Source of the DNA: Candidatus Thorarchaeota archaeon
GTDB lineage: Archaea > Asgardarchaeota > Thorarchaeia > Thorarchaeales > Thorarchaeaceae
NCBI GenBank assembly: GCA_004524445.1
Contig: SDNP01000002.1
Location: forward strand, 1-64,000
DNA length: 64,000 nucleotides
Direction: 5' to 3'
Part shown: positions 1 through 8,557 of the stretch, one piece after another
Layout: the number at the start of each line of letters is the position of its first letter
Numbering within the stretch: the first letter of the stretch is position 1
Position numbers and translations under genes: made by a program
The notes under the pieces: model-generated
Databases searched by the model: none
Seen by the model: only the letters and a program-made list of their open reading frames with translations
Told to the model about the DNA's origin: nothing

Positions 1-1
1 C

Positions 2-193
2 TTCTGGGATACTTCTGCAACAGTCCTCAATGAATGTGACCAGGTGAGAGTATTCCAGAGAACCTTCCTCTTTGAAACCGTTTCTATCTCAGTTAAATGC
101 TAGGAATGTGGGAACATCTTCGCTATAGAAGATGTGAAACACGATAGGGCTTACGAGTGTAGTTTTTGTGGAGCAAGAGGTGTTGTTGAATAA
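2..193 (+). pseudogene. C-terminal fragment of a zinc-ribbon protein with an in-frame TAG
   Basis: Reading frame 2 is open from the window edge to a TAA at 191-193, apart from one TAG at 101-103. The last 30 or so codons form a zinc ribbon: Cys, TAG, Glu, Cys-Gly, then about 16 residues, then a CSFCG knuckle. The TAG sits inside the first CxxC knuckle, where related ribbons usually have a residue such as Pro (as in CPECG). Coding character continues on both sides: about 33 residues upstream with the look of a beta-rich domain. I do not recognise the family. The gene could be decayed, carry a sequencing error, or be read through. The true start lies outside the window. Confidence 0.5.
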
Positions 194-329
194 TCTCACT
201 CACTTTCAGTATACAAATTCGATCTCTGTAGGAGTCTCTTGGATTACTTATTCGAGTATGAAATCGACAAGCCATAACCAACACCCGGATTCACGAAAGT
301 AATAAGAGAACCCTGATAGAATTGCAACT

Positions 330-1022
330 ATGACCGCTGGCTACTCTCGACTATCAGGTATTGCTGGTATTGACGAGTCTGGTCGAGGTCCAGTAATCGG
401 GCCTCTGGTCATTTGTGGGATTCTATTTGAGAAGAACATGGACGGAGATTTACACAGCATTGGTGTCAGGGACTCCAAGATATTGACTCCCAAAAAACGA
501 AGAGACCTTGCTGCACAAGTTGTGAAGATTGCAGATAAGATAGAGTTTGAAGTGATTTCAGCAGAAGTTATTGACCGTCTAAGAACCAAAGGCATATCAC
601 TAAATGATATAGAGGTAGACGGTTTCGTCGCTGTACTAAAGCGACTGCGTCCTTCTGAAGTATACGTAGACGCGGCAGATGTTGATGCCAGAAGGTTTGG
701 CGATAATTTGGCTCAAAAATCAGGGCTTGGAAAAGAAGGATGTCTTTTGATTTCGGAACACAAAGCAGACTCTCGATATCAGATAGTGTCAGCTGCATCC
801 ATTCTAGCTAAGGAGGAGAGAGAGCGGCGACTCTCACTCATGCATGAAGAATTCGGAGATTTTGGATCAGGGTATCCGAATGACCCCAAAACGATTGCAT
901 ATATTCAGTCACTGCTGAAGGCTGATGAAGCCTTCCCCATTGTTGTCCGAAGGACTTGGAAGTCAATAGAACGCATTCGAGAGGGGCTACTTGGGACTCA
1001 GACGGCCTTAGACGAGTATTAG
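330..1022 (+). CDS. rnhB: Ribonuclease HII
   Basis: RNase HII cleaves RNA in RNA/DNA hybrids. It removes Okazaki primers and starts excision of ribonucleotides misincorporated in DNA. The 230-residue length suits archaeal RNase HII. The signature IDESGRGPVIGP lies at residues 14-25 and supplies the first acidic metal ligands (Asp15, Glu16). A further Asp occurs in YVDAADVD near residue 114, and the SEHKADSRYQIVSAASILAK block near residue 150 matches the family's conserved HKAD-SAASILAK region. The ATG at 330 puts the signature at the usual distance from the N terminus. The gene converges on the regulator downstream, and the two stop codons overlap by a few bases. Confidence 0.95.
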   Translation: MTAGYSRLSGIAGIDESGRGPVIGPLVICGILFEKNMDGDLHSIGVRDSKILTPKKRRDLAAQVVKIADKIEFEVISAEVIDRLRTKGISLNDIEVDGFVAVLKRLRPSEVYVDAADVDARRFGDNLAQKSGLGKEGCLLISEHKADSRYQIVSAASILAKEERERRLSLMHEEFGDFGSGYPNDPKTIAYIQSLLKADEAFPIVVRRTWKSIERIREGLLGTQTALDEY

Positions 1023-1981
1023 TTGCACGAGCGTTCTTTGATTATGTTCTTCAAATCACGTGTTTTTTCAATGCTATCTAATTCAAGTCGTCGAATGACC
1101 GGCAAATCAGAAACATTCTCATCGACCTTGCCTTCTTCTACGATGATGACAGCGTTGGATTCTGTGACACTTGAAACGCTCTTCAAGATCTTCATTCTCT
1201 TCTGAAGACCCCAACTCTCCAATGACCCAACACCTGACATCAATGGAGGGCCTTCTTCCTTTGCCGCCAAGTTGAATGGAGCTCTATCAGTCCAAAGTAC
1301 ATTCATTCCAAGACGTTCGAAAAATTGGTTCACTCGTTTCTCTAGATTTGGGATATCATCAGGAGTGCGAATTTGGGTCAGCGACTTGGTTTGCTGATTT
1401 CCGCTCAAAATATCAATCGGAATTATTAGATCTGTTTCTAGGACCTTTTCGAGTTGTTCGGCAACATCAGCACTAAGGTCCATTTCATCCTTTTCATAAG
1501 CAAGAATAGCTCTTGTAGAAACCTCAATATGACTTGCGAGTTCCTCTTTGGTCATATTGTGAGTTTCACGGCATTCTCTCAACTTTGCGCCATCAATAGC
1601 TACAAAACGTCCGCCTCTCTGAATGAATTCTCGTGGAAGCTTCTGTTCTGCAATTATCTCATTTAGACTGGTGGGGGTTATTGTGGTAACGCCATAGCGT
1701 TTGTATACTACGCCAGAATCTAGCTCCCCTCTGCGGGTTTTTTGACCAACAACGATAGGTGTTGCATTGAAGAAATGAGCAACAGTCTGTAGGGCAAAGG
1801 CATCGATTCTATTCAACCCGTCAATATTATTGAGAATCTTCACGAGAACTAGCTCATTACCTCTTCTGGCAACAAGATCAAAGCAGCTGGGGCGTACATC
1901 GCACTGAGATGAGAGGCTAAATCCAGCATCCTCTAGGTTGTCAATCACATCCTGAATCAGCTCTATTCTACCGTGTGCCAA
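1019..1981 (-). CDS. Archaeal XRE-family HTH transcriptional regulator
   Basis: The 320-residue protein fits the archaeal putative HTH-type regulator family (HAMAP MF_00584 type). The N-terminal half (about 1-125) resembles a nuclease-fold or ligand domain, with the strand-rich segment ELVLVKILNNIDGLN. An XRE/Cro-type helix-turn-helix follows at about 130-185, recognisable by MTKEELASHIEVSTRAILAY. The C-terminal domain (about 205-320) is of unknown function. It lies about 100 bp downstream of the broken UPF0216 gene on the same strand, and its stop overlaps the rnhB stop. The target genes cannot be read from the sequence. Confidence 0.85.
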   Translation of the reverse strand: MAHGRIELIQDVIDNLEDAGFSLSSQCDVRPSCFDLVARRGNELVLVKILNNIDGLNRIDAFALQTVAHFFNATPIVVGQKTRRGELDSGVVYKRYGVTTITPTSLNEIIAEQKLPREFIQRGGRFVAIDGAKLRECRETHNMTKEELASHIEVSTRAILAYEKDEMDLSADVAEQLEKVLETDLIIPIDILSGNQQTKSLTQIRTPDDIPNLEKRVNQFFERLGMNVLWTDRAPFNLAAKEEGPPLMSGVGSLESWGLQKRMKILKSVSSVTESNAVIIVEEGKVDENVSDLPVIRRLELDSIEKTRDLKNIIKERSCN

Positions 1982-2082
1982 TTTCTATTCCTGTATCCAT
2001 TTCATAATGAAGCCTTTTCAGATTATCTAATTGTGAACCATTTGGTGCCATATTCTCGCTTTCAATAACATCGAAAAAGAAT

Positions 2083-2526
2083 CTAACCAAGGAAACCGCT
2101 TGGTGGGATGGTGAAGCCCAAGGTAGTGGGCAGTTTCTTTCTTATTATCTGCACTTGCGGGCCGACGTATCTATGTACGGGTGTCCATTCGCCCATTTTA
2201 TCCCATTCTAGGTCAACATATCCTACCAATCTGGTGAGACGGAACAGCTCTTGCTTTGACCCAGACACGGAGAATATTCCAGGTCCAAAATCGGTCCGTC
2301 TTAAAATCACGATGAGGATGAAGAAAGTATCGTGGTATTCTTTGGGAACTTCTGAGATTAGCCATTCAATTTCCTTTGCCTTGAAGGATTATTCCGTCCC
2401 GCCTCTCGTTTTGAAGACGTGGTTCTCACTTTGAGATGCACTTGCCAGAGAGCCTCTCTTTGCCGGGAGATGGTCATTTGCCGAATCCATTTCCTTCTCA
2501 ATCATTCGTTCTAGAAAACGGTTCAA
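2083..2526 (-). pseudogene. UPF0216 (DUF61) protein gene interrupted by TAA
   Basis: One continuous frame of 148 codons runs from a TTG at 2526, which overlaps the fibrillarin TGA, to a TAG at 2083-2085. It is broken only by a TAA at 2389-2391 (codon 46). Conceptual translation gives an N-terminal part with HLPAKRGSLAS and FKTRGGTE. After the TAA come FKAKEIEWLISEVPKEYHD, VILRRTDFGPGIFSVSG and VQIIRKKLPTT. This order resembles archaeal UPF0216. No plausible start sits between the TAA and the conserved second half, except a GTG at 2310 inside the conserved region. Position and overlap indicate it was the third gene of the nop5-flpA operon. Alternatives are a sequencing error or readthrough. 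Function of the family is unknown. Confidence 0.6.
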
Positions 2527-3221
2527 ATCGGGATCTCCGCCACTCTGGTCACCAAGAAACGATGGTCCTTTTCAAGAGGAGCTAAATCAATATTCTCTAT
2601 TACTTCTAAACCGAGTTCAGTCATAAGCGAGATTTCCTTTTGATAGATTTCGTCCAGTGGGGCTGTAGAATCGATACTTCTTGCCTTAATTGCAATAAGC
2701 CCCCATGACCCAAAGGAACCGAATTTCCTGAGGTTATCAACCAATATACTAGCCTGTTGAGTCTGTGCAACATCTTGATACACAACATCAATGGGACCCC
2801 CCACCATTGGTGAGTACTCGGCCGGATGTCTTGCGTCTGCAACTATAGGCACAATATTGGGTCTGAAGGAGGCAACTTGGACCAGTTTACGTGCCACACG
2901 AGGTGAAAACTCGACAGCATATACTATACCTTCCTGGCCGACAATATCCGAAACATGGCTAACTGTGGTTCCTGATGCCGCGCCAAGATAGAGAACACGA
3001 GAACCGGGCAAAATGGGCATTTCTCGAAGCCCCTTTGTTATTGCAGCTGCTAGTTTTGAACGTCGTCCGGACCAGAGTCTATATTGGGCGTCATCCTCTT
3101 TCAGAATTTTCTCGCCATAGATTGGCTTATGTTCAACTAGACTGCGCGTACAAAGCGTAGTCCGTCCCTTACTCTTGGCAACGTAAACGCCCGGATACTT
3201 ATGTTGCTCAATATCAGTCAT
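2523..3221 (-). CDS. flpA: Fibrillarin-like rRNA/tRNA 2'-O-methyltransferase
   Basis: Catalytic subunit of the archaeal box C/D sRNP, transferring methyl from SAM to ribose 2'-OH at sites chosen by guide RNAs. The 232-residue length is standard. The N-terminal beta-hairpin domain is followed by the SAM-binding loop VLYLGAASGTTVSHVSDIVG near residue 80. Then come GIVYAVEFSPR near residue 100 and DVVYQDVAQTQQ near residue 145, all typical of fibrillarin. It sits 15 bp downstream of nop5, its structural partner, in the conserved archaeal order. The final TGA overlaps the TTG of the broken UPF0216 frame. Confidence 0.97.
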   Translation of the reverse strand: MTDIEQHKYPGVYVAKSKGRTTLCTRSLVEHKPIYGEKILKEDDAQYRLWSGRRSKLAAAITKGLREMPILPGSRVLYLGAASGTTVSHVSDIVGQEGIVYAVEFSPRVARKLVQVASFRPNIVPIVADARHPAEYSPMVGGPIDVVYQDVAQTQQASILVDNLRKFGSFGSWGLIAIKARSIDSTAPLDEIYQKEISLMTELGLEVIENIDLAPLEKDHRFLVTRVAEIPI

Positions 3222-3236
3222 CTATTAGTTCCTCCC

Positions 3237-4448
3237 TCATCCTTTGGATTTTTGTGAGCCTCTCCGAGTGTTTTCCTTTTTCTTATCGCCTTCGTCAGGT
3301 TCAGGGTACTGCTTCCTAATCTCTTCAACTCGGGAGTTCAAATCCTGCAGTAATTTGTCGCCAATATAGCGGTCAGAGTATGCATCCACACGTGCAGCAA
3401 TAGTGAGCTTGCCTGCCAACGCACGAGAAAGATTCCCTCTTTGCCAATATGGAGCAGAATGAATCAATGGTATCTGAAAGATAACCCCATGTTTTGGAGG
3501 AGTGGCTTTGGTCTTCATACTCCGGAAAAGGGCTTTCTCAGCCCCATAGATTTGGATAGTACTGGATGGTTTTCGTGCCAGTTCTTTCAATGATCCAGCT
3601 AAGCTGATGAGTCTGGCACTGACCATGTGTCCTGCCAAAGCAGTCATGTTGGGAGCCACGGAGTCCATAAGACTGCCAATGTACTCTTCTAGTTCTCTAC
3701 GCCGGGAATACATATTCAATACTAGCTCTGCTAGTGATGTGAGTGCCTCCACATCACGCTCGGAGAAAGGAGCACCAATGTCCATCACTGAAGAGTCTAG
3801 AATGCGATCTGCTAATTCGTCACCGACCCCTGCTTCTTCAAGCAGAGCTGAATCGATTGCCGTCTTATTTCCACTCAGAGTTATGATACGAGCAAGCGTT
3901 TCATGCTCTTCGACAAGGTCTGAGAGCGACGGGAAATGAAGGGTATACCATTCTCGAAGTCGCATTGCAATCATATTAATTGATTTGTCGATTTCCTCTA
4001 CTGCATCAACGGCATTCTTGACCAAAAGGTCTTCCTGCTGAATTGCCTTGCTAATCGTTCTTCGAGCCACCTCAAGAGAGACCTTCTGCCGGAATTGGTC
4101 AATCTCATCCTTTGAGTCTACGATTTCTTCTCTCATGAGGTGAGTGGCCTCGGTACTTCTAAACATCCTCAAAACATCAGAATCCTCCTCAATGCTAAAC
4201 GAGGTGATGCTGTTTGATTTCAAAATCGCTGCAAGATTGGGATTGGAAACAATCAACGAATCGGGTGCAATAGCCTTCATGAATTGGTTGACAGGGGTAG
4301 GAATCTCTTCGAGATTGCCCTCATTCAAATTGAACAATACAGCAGATGAGAGCGAAAGGTCAGGATAGAATGACTTCTTTTTGGTGATTTCTCCCAATTC
4401 ATTCAGCAAGAAAATTCCAAAGGGAGTCAACGTAAGGTATTGCGTCAT
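3237..4448 (-). CDS. nop5: Nop5 (Nop56/58-like) C/D sRNP scaffold protein
   Basis: Nop5 bridges L7Ae-bound box C/D guide RNA and fibrillarin. The 403-residue protein has the N-terminal fibrillarin-binding domain, a central long helical coiled-coil (about residues 115-270) and the C-terminal NOP domain. The NOP signature appears as IYGAEKALFRSMKTKATPPKHG near residue 300 and RALAGKLTIAARVDAYSD near residue 345. The tail is lysine-rich, as is usual. It opens the operon with flpA. A divergent promoter region of roughly 100 bp separates it from pyrD. Confidence 0.96.
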   Translation of the reverse strand: MTQYLTLTPFGIFLLNELGEITKKKSFYPDLSLSSAVLFNLNEGNLEEIPTPVNQFMKAIAPDSLIVSNPNLAAILKSNSITSFSIEEDSDVLRMFRSTEATHLMREEIVDSKDEIDQFRQKVSLEVARRTISKAIQQEDLLVKNAVDAVEEIDKSINMIAMRLREWYTLHFPSLSDLVEEHETLARIITLSGNKTAIDSALLEEAGVGDELADRILDSSVMDIGAPFSERDVEALTSLAELVLNMYSRRRELEEYIGSLMDSVAPNMTALAGHMVSARLISLAGSLKELARKPSSTIQIYGAEKALFRSMKTKATPPKHGVIFQIPLIHSAPYWQRGNLSRALAGKLTIAARVDAYSDRYIGDKLLQDLNSRVEEIRKQYPEPDEGDKKKENTRRGSQKSKG

Positions 4449-4549
4449 GAGGGTTCACTCTACTGATACAATCCACAGATAGCATCGGATAAGTGTGTTG
4501 TCCAGTGTCCTTATTACCAGTAGTTGTTGGTACTGAGCCGGGAATAAAA

Positions 4550-5422
4550 TTGGAGATAGCAGGTTACTGGCTTGCGTCAGGGATTCTTGGTGTTTCAGCA
4601 GCATCGATTTCACGAGTATATCATAGCGGCGCAGACGTTGTAGTAACAAAGTCTATTGGACGTCATCCCAGAAGAGGACATCCAGGACCGATTTTGGCCG
4701 AATCGCATAATGGTCTGCTTAATGCTGTCGGATTAACCAATCCGGGCATCGAGGAATTCAGCAGAGAACTGAGTTCAATAAATTTGAGTGAGATACCAGT
4801 GGTAATCAGTATATTCGATGAAAAGGTCGAAGGCATGGCCGAATTGGCGATCCAAGCCTGTGATCTCAATCCTCGAGCTCTAGAACTCAATCTCTCTTGC
4901 CCCCATGCCGAGATTTCACAGATTGCACATAGTCCGGAACTCACCCATGAGTTTGTGAAGGGAGTAACGGATGTTGTTGATTGCCCTGTATTTGTGAAAA
5001 TCACACCGAATGCGTCAAATATCATCGGAGTTGGGTTAGCTGCCCAGAGAGCGGGAGCAGATGCAGTTGTTGCTGTGAACACTCTAAGAGCCATGAAAAT
5101 CGACATACTTCAAAGAAGACCGGTATTGGGCAATGCAGTTGGAGGTCTTTCTGGAGCGCCGCTATTTCCTGTGGCTGTGAGGTGCATTTATGACTTGCAT
5201 TCGGCGCTTGATATTCCAATCATTGGAGTTGGAGGGGTTTCCACATGGAAGGATGCAGTGGAGATGCATTTAGCTGGGGCAAGTGCTATTCAGATTGGAA
5301 CATCTGTGATGGAAGGGCTTGAAGTCTTTCGTGAAATCAAAACTGGAGTAGCAGAGTATCTGGCGAGGGAGGAATTTCAAAGCACTTCCGAGATTGTAGG
5401 GCTTGCCGGAGGTAAGAGATAA
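4550..5422 (+). CDS. pyrD: Dihydroorotate dehydrogenase, catalytic subunit (class 1B-like)
   Basis: Oxidises dihydroorotate to orotate in pyrimidine synthesis. The TIM-barrel FMN protein shows ALELNLSCPHAE (the family's N-x-S-C-P block), VFVKITPNASN, VAVNTLRAM, GGLSGAPLFPVAVRCIY and the FMN-phosphate loop IIGVGGVSTWKDAVEM. An upstream ATG at 4493 would add about 19 Cys/Pro-rich residues not seen in the family. The TTG at 4550, giving (M)EIAGYWLASGILG, matches normal DHOD N termini better, so I chose it; this is the least certain point. The TAA overlaps the ATG of pyrK (TAATG), implying translational coupling and a PyrD-PyrK (1B) enzyme using NAD. Confidence 0.93.
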   Translation: MEIAGYWLASGILGVSAASISRVYHSGADVVVTKSIGRHPRRGHPGPILAESHNGLLNAVGLTNPGIEEFSRELSSINLSEIPVVISIFDEKVEGMAELAIQACDLNPRALELNLSCPHAEISQIAHSPELTHEFVKGVTDVVDCPVFVKITPNASNIIGVGLAAQRAGADAVVAVNTLRAMKIDILQRRPVLGNAVGGLSGAPLFPVAVRCIYDLHSALDIPIIGVGGVSTWKDAVEMHLAGASAIQIGTSVMEGLEVFREIKTGVAEYLAREEFQSTSEIVGLAGGKR

Positions 5423-6243
5423 TGAATACAAGAGAACTTCTCGGTAATCCCGTTTCTGTTAAGATAGTGGACATTGTGCAGGAGAATAGCCGTGACTGGA
5501 CGCTGTATTTCAAGAACAATCAGCCCAGTCTAGAGGTGACGCCGGGACAGTTTCTGATGGTGTGGGTCCCAAGCGTGGATGAAATACCAATGGGCATATG
5601 CCACTTCAATAAGGAAACCATGGGATTTACCGTTAGACGGGTTGGTGAGGCAACCAAAGTATTGAGCACTCTTGATGTCGACGATTGGATAGGTATTAGA
5701 GGACCATTTGGCACTGGCTATGATTTACATGGAGATTCAGTTCTAGTGGTGGGGGGCGGAATAGGCATGGCACCATTGCGATTGCTCACGAACCAGTTAC
5801 TACGAGGGCGGAGAGAGGTGGATCTTATTATTGGGGGCAGAGAAGCCTCCGAACTTCTCCTTTATGAGTTTGGGAGTGCTTCAAAGAGAAACTTGGAAAT
5901 CCATATTTGTACTGACGATGGCTCGCGAGGAATCAAAGGACTGGCTACTGAAGTGGCAACCCGTCTGATTACTGAACAACAATTCGACTCGATATACTCC
6001 TGTGGGCCAGAAATGATGATGCATGAGATGTTCCAGCTCAGCCGGAAAAAGGGGATTAAGTTTCAGGCATCACTTGAGAGGTATATGAAGTGTGGGTGTG
6101 GCATTTGTGGCACCTGTTCAATGGACCCAAATGGTGCACTAGTATGTCAAGATGGGCCTGTCTTCTCAGGAGAAGAACTTGAAAAGATAGAAGAATTTGG
6201 AAAATACCATCGTGATGAGATGGGTATCAAAAGAAAATTCTGA
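5422..6243 (+). CDS. pyrK: Dihydroorotate dehydrogenase electron-transfer subunit
   Basis: Transfers electrons from PyrD's FMN through FAD and a [2Fe-2S] cluster to NAD. The 273-residue protein has a ferredoxin-reductase fold. The FAD-binding barrel occupies about residues 1-100, with GFTVRRVGEATKVLS. The NAD-binding domain carries VLVVGGGIGMAPLRLL near residue 110 and the C-terminal CGP-type motif YSCGPEMMMHEM. The cluster ligands lie in YMKCGCGICGTC near residue 225, with a fourth Cys in ALVCQDGPVF. It overlaps the pyrD stop by one base. Confidence 0.94.
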   Translation: MNTRELLGNPVSVKIVDIVQENSRDWTLYFKNNQPSLEVTPGQFLMVWVPSVDEIPMGICHFNKETMGFTVRRVGEATKVLSTLDVDDWIGIRGPFGTGYDLHGDSVLVVGGGIGMAPLRLLTNQLLRGRREVDLIIGGREASELLLYEFGSASKRNLEIHICTDDGSRGIKGLATEVATRLITEQQFDSIYSCGPEMMMHEMFQLSRKKGIKFQASLERYMKCGCGICGTCSMDPNGALVCQDGPVFSGEELEKIEEFGKYHRDEMGIKRKF

Positions 6244-6288
6244 ATGGCAGGTAGGCAGTGAAAGCTCACCTGCAATTAATTATAGATA

Positions 6289-6450
6289 CTACTTGCGGAC
6301 GCCAACGGTTTGACCCTTGACGAATCGTTTGATGTAGTTTTTCTTGTTGCGAACACGGGGAATTGGTGTGTGTCGCTCGCGACCCTTAACCTTAGGAGTC
6401 TGCTCTCGGACCTTACCAGCCTTTGTTAGTGATCCATGTGATCCAGGCAT
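6289..6450 (-). CDS. rps30e: 30S ribosomal protein S30e
   Basis: This short basic protein of 53 residues is easily missed by length cut-offs. Translation on the minus strand gives [20 protein letters not shown] at the N terminus and [15 protein letters not shown] in the middle, the characteristic S30e sequence. S30e is a small-subunit protein of some archaea and of eukaryotes, where it is made as a fusion to a ubiquitin-like domain; no such fusion exists here. It lies 45 bp beyond pyrK, in convergent orientation, and its upstream side faces the hairpin-bearing gap before elp3. Confidence 0.93.
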   Translation of the reverse strand: MPGSHGSLTKAGKVREQTPKVKGRERHTPIPRVRNKKNYIKRFVKGQTVGVRK

Positions 6451-6558
6451 CTGTTATTTCCTCAAAACCCATTCCGCAGGCTGATAATATAAGGCTATTC
6501 CAATGGACTGCTCGGTTTACGCCCTAGATTCTTATGACCTTAATAGACAACGGCAAGA

Positions 6559-6660
6559 TGTGCTCTTGGTACCAACCACAGCTGCTGCCAACATCTGCCC
6601 CTTAAATTGAGCACACCCAGCTACCCTCTTTTTCGCTTGGTTGCGGCTGTGGAAATTGGT
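6559..6660. other. Long imperfect inverted repeat, candidate structured RNA
   Basis: The 297-bp gap between divergent S30e and elp3 has no convincing reading frame but strong secondary-structure potential. The arm at 6571-6591 pairs with 6637-6660: ACCAA with TTGGT, CCACAGC with GCTGTGG, and a 9-bp stretch with one mismatch. That is about 21 bp in all, with an AAA bulge on the 3' side and a loop of about 45 nt. A competing 7-bp repeat is TGTGCTC (6559-6565) with GAGCACA (6609-6615), which would form an alternative fold. I cannot assign it to tRNA, SRP RNA or RNase P RNA. The remainder of the gap holds the two promoters. Confidence 0.4.
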
Positions 6661-6747
6661 ATTACATAATTCGTTTTTATTATCTGCTAGATTGGCGATT
6701 ACCACACCGGATATCATAAATCTAAAACTCGTTTGAAGGAGTTAGAT

Positions 6748-8346
6748 ATGGCAGACCCACCGGATACCTATTCACTGCATAGGGAGATTATCCAGTCTTT
6801 GCTTGAAAAAACACAAGACTTGGACAAACAGGTAGTGAATAGAGTGAAAAACGATGTTTGCGGGAAATACAATCTAGGTGACATACCGTCTAACGCAGAT
6901 ATTCTTCAAGATACGGTGGGTGAAGAAAGAGAAACTCTACTGGAGGTCTTGCAGAAAAGGCCGGTTAGAACAGTGTCAGGAGTAGCAGTTGTTGCTACAA
7001 TGACAAAGCCCCATCCCTGTCCTCATGGTAAGTGTGCCTATTGTCCAGGAGGACCTGATGTAGGAGTACCTCAAAGCTACACAGGACATGAACCCGCAAC
7101 AATGAGAGGAATCCAGAATGATTTTGACCCCTACAGGCAAGTGATAGGAAGACTTGCTCAGCTGGAAGCCACCGGTCATAGCACAAACAAGGTAGAGCTC
7201 ATTGTCATGGGAGGGGATTGGTGTTCAAAATCCAATGAGTATCGTGAAGAGTTCGTGAAGGGCTGCCTTGACGGTATGAACGGCAAGAGAAGCAAGAACC
7301 TAGAAGAAGCTAAGGAACGAAATGAAACCTCCGCAAGGAGAAATGTCGGTATTACGTTCGAAACGCGTCCAGACATGGTCACACCAGAGAATATTGATGA
7401 TATGCTCCAATTTGGCGCTACGAGGGTGGAAATTGGAGTTCAAACACTCTCCAATGAAATTCTTGAGTATGTTGACCGGGGACATTCTACAAGGGAAACT
7501 GCTCTTGCGACACAGTTGCTTAGAGATAGTGGTCTGAAAGTCTGCTATCACCTAATGCCTGGTCTCCCTGGCTCAACCCTCAAAGGCGACCTCGAGGTGT
7601 TTGATAAAATCTTCCAAGATGAGCAATATCGACCAGACATGCTCAAGGTCTACCCAACAATCGTAGTGAAGAACACGAAACTCTATGATTGGTGGAAGAA
7701 TGGAGAATATGAGCCATACTCAACGGAGGAGATGGTAGCGCTTATTTCAAAGGTCGTATCTAAGATGCCAAAGTATGTCAGGATTCAGAGAATGCAGAGA
7801 GACATACCACTGCATCAGGTGGAAGCTGGTCTAGACAAGGGGAATCTTCGTGAACTGGTCCACAAACGCATGAAGGAGGAAGATCTCAGGAATCCTACCA
7901 TTAGATATCGGGAGATTGGACATTTCCAAATGCGCAATGATACTGATATTCATCCAGACTCAATAAAGCTCGTGAGACGGGATTATAGGGCATCTCATGG
8001 GCAAGAAGTCTTCTTATCGTATGAGGCGACTGAGTTGGATGTTATTTTCGGCTTCTTGAGATTGAGACTACCAAGCACCAATGCTCACAGACCGGAACTC
8101 TCTGATGACACTGCAATCATAAGAGAACTCAGAGTCTATGGTCCGGTAGTTGACATTGGTGATAGAAATTCGGATGCTTGGCAACACCTAGGTTTCGGAG
8201 AAGAGATGGTAGAGCAATCGGAGAAAATTTCAAGGGATGAGTTTGGAGTCGGACGGCTTGCTGTGAACTCCGGAATCGGGGTTAAACCCTACTACCGAAA
8301 TTTGGGCTTCCAAGATGACGGCCCCTACTTGGTGAAGTCGCTCTGA
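6748..8346 (+). CDS. elp3: Elp3-type tRNA uridine-34 carboxymethyl synthase
   Basis: Archaeal Elp3 carries out the radical-SAM and acetyl-CoA-dependent modification of wobble U34 in tRNA. The protein is 532 residues from the ATG at 6748, preferred over the TTG at 6733 because AAGGAG lies at proper spacing before it. The radical-SAM cluster motif is KPHPCPHGKCAYCPGGP near residue 95, followed by GITFETRPDM, GATRVEIGVQT and YHLMPGLPGST of the SAM barrel. The C-terminal GNAT domain shows RELRVYGPVVDIG and WQHLGFGEEMVEQSEKIS near residue 475, ending in KPYYRNLGFQDDGPYLVK. The domain order is that of intact archaeal Elp3. Confidence 0.96.
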   Translation: MADPPDTYSLHREIIQSLLEKTQDLDKQVVNRVKNDVCGKYNLGDIPSNADILQDTVGEERETLLEVLQKRPVRTVSGVAVVATMTKPHPCPHGKCAYCPGGPDVGVPQSYTGHEPATMRGIQNDFDPYRQVIGRLAQLEATGHSTNKVELIVMGGDWCSKSNEYREEFVKGCLDGMNGKRSKNLEEAKERNETSARRNVGITFETRPDMVTPENIDDMLQFGATRVEIGVQTLSNEILEYVDRGHSTRETALATQLLRDSGLKVCYHLMPGLPGSTLKGDLEVFDKIFQDEQYRPDMLKVYPTIVVKNTKLYDWWKNGEYEPYSTEEMVALISKVVSKMPKYVRIQRMQRDIPLHQVEAGLDKGNLRELVHKRMKEEDLRNPTIRYREIGHFQMRNDTDIHPDSIKLVRRDYRASHGQEVFLSYEATELDVIFGFLRLRLPSTNAHRPELSDDTAIIRELRVYGPVVDIGDRNSDAWQHLGFGEEMVEQSEKISRDEFGVGRLAVNSGIGVKPYYRNLGFQDDGPYLVKSL

Positions 8347-8380
8347 TCTGAAACAATGTAAGAAGGCGAAAGAAGAATGG

Positions 8381-8465
8381 CGCCGAGGATGAGATTTGAA
8401 CTCATGAGTCCAGCGGACACTGGTTTTCAAGACCAGCGCCTTAATCCAGGCTTGGCTACCTCGGC
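8381..8465 (-). tRNA. tRNA-Ser (UGA)
   Basis: The minus strand folds as a class II tRNA. The acceptor GCCGAGG pairs with CCTCGGC, with discriminator G and a genomically encoded CCA at 8380-8378. The anticodon arm is CTGGT CTTGAAA ACCAG, giving anticodon TGA. The long variable arm (TGTCCGCTGGACTC) and T arm ATGAG TTCAAAT CTCAT are as expected for serine. There is no intron, in contrast to tRNA-Ser(CGA) at 30447. Confidence 0.96.
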
Positions 8466-8510
8466 TTCAAGTTTAAGTCTTAGGACTGCTGAATTGATGC
8501 CGTGAGAATG

Positions 8511-8520
8511 CCTTTTAAGC
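8511..8520 (+). promoter_or_regulatory. TATA-like element before archease
   Basis: CCTTTTAAGC lies about 40 bp before the archease start, a normal archaeal TATA-to-start distance. It reads TATA-like on both strands and could also serve tRNA-Ser(UGA), whose mature 5' end is about 46 bp away on the minus strand. Confidence 0.35.
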
Positions 8521-8557
8521 TTCATGTAGTGGTTAACGGCAGAAGAGGTCATATTCA

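Noticed and set aside
2108-2434. 108-codon plus-strand frame opposite the UPF0216 remnant
   Set aside because: The minus strand shows UPF0216-like sequence on both sides of the TAA, which explains the region better.
6532-6717. 61-codon minus-strand frame in the S30e/elp3 gap
   Set aside because: It runs through both arms of the long hairpin, with many Cys and Ala codons and no protein-like pattern.
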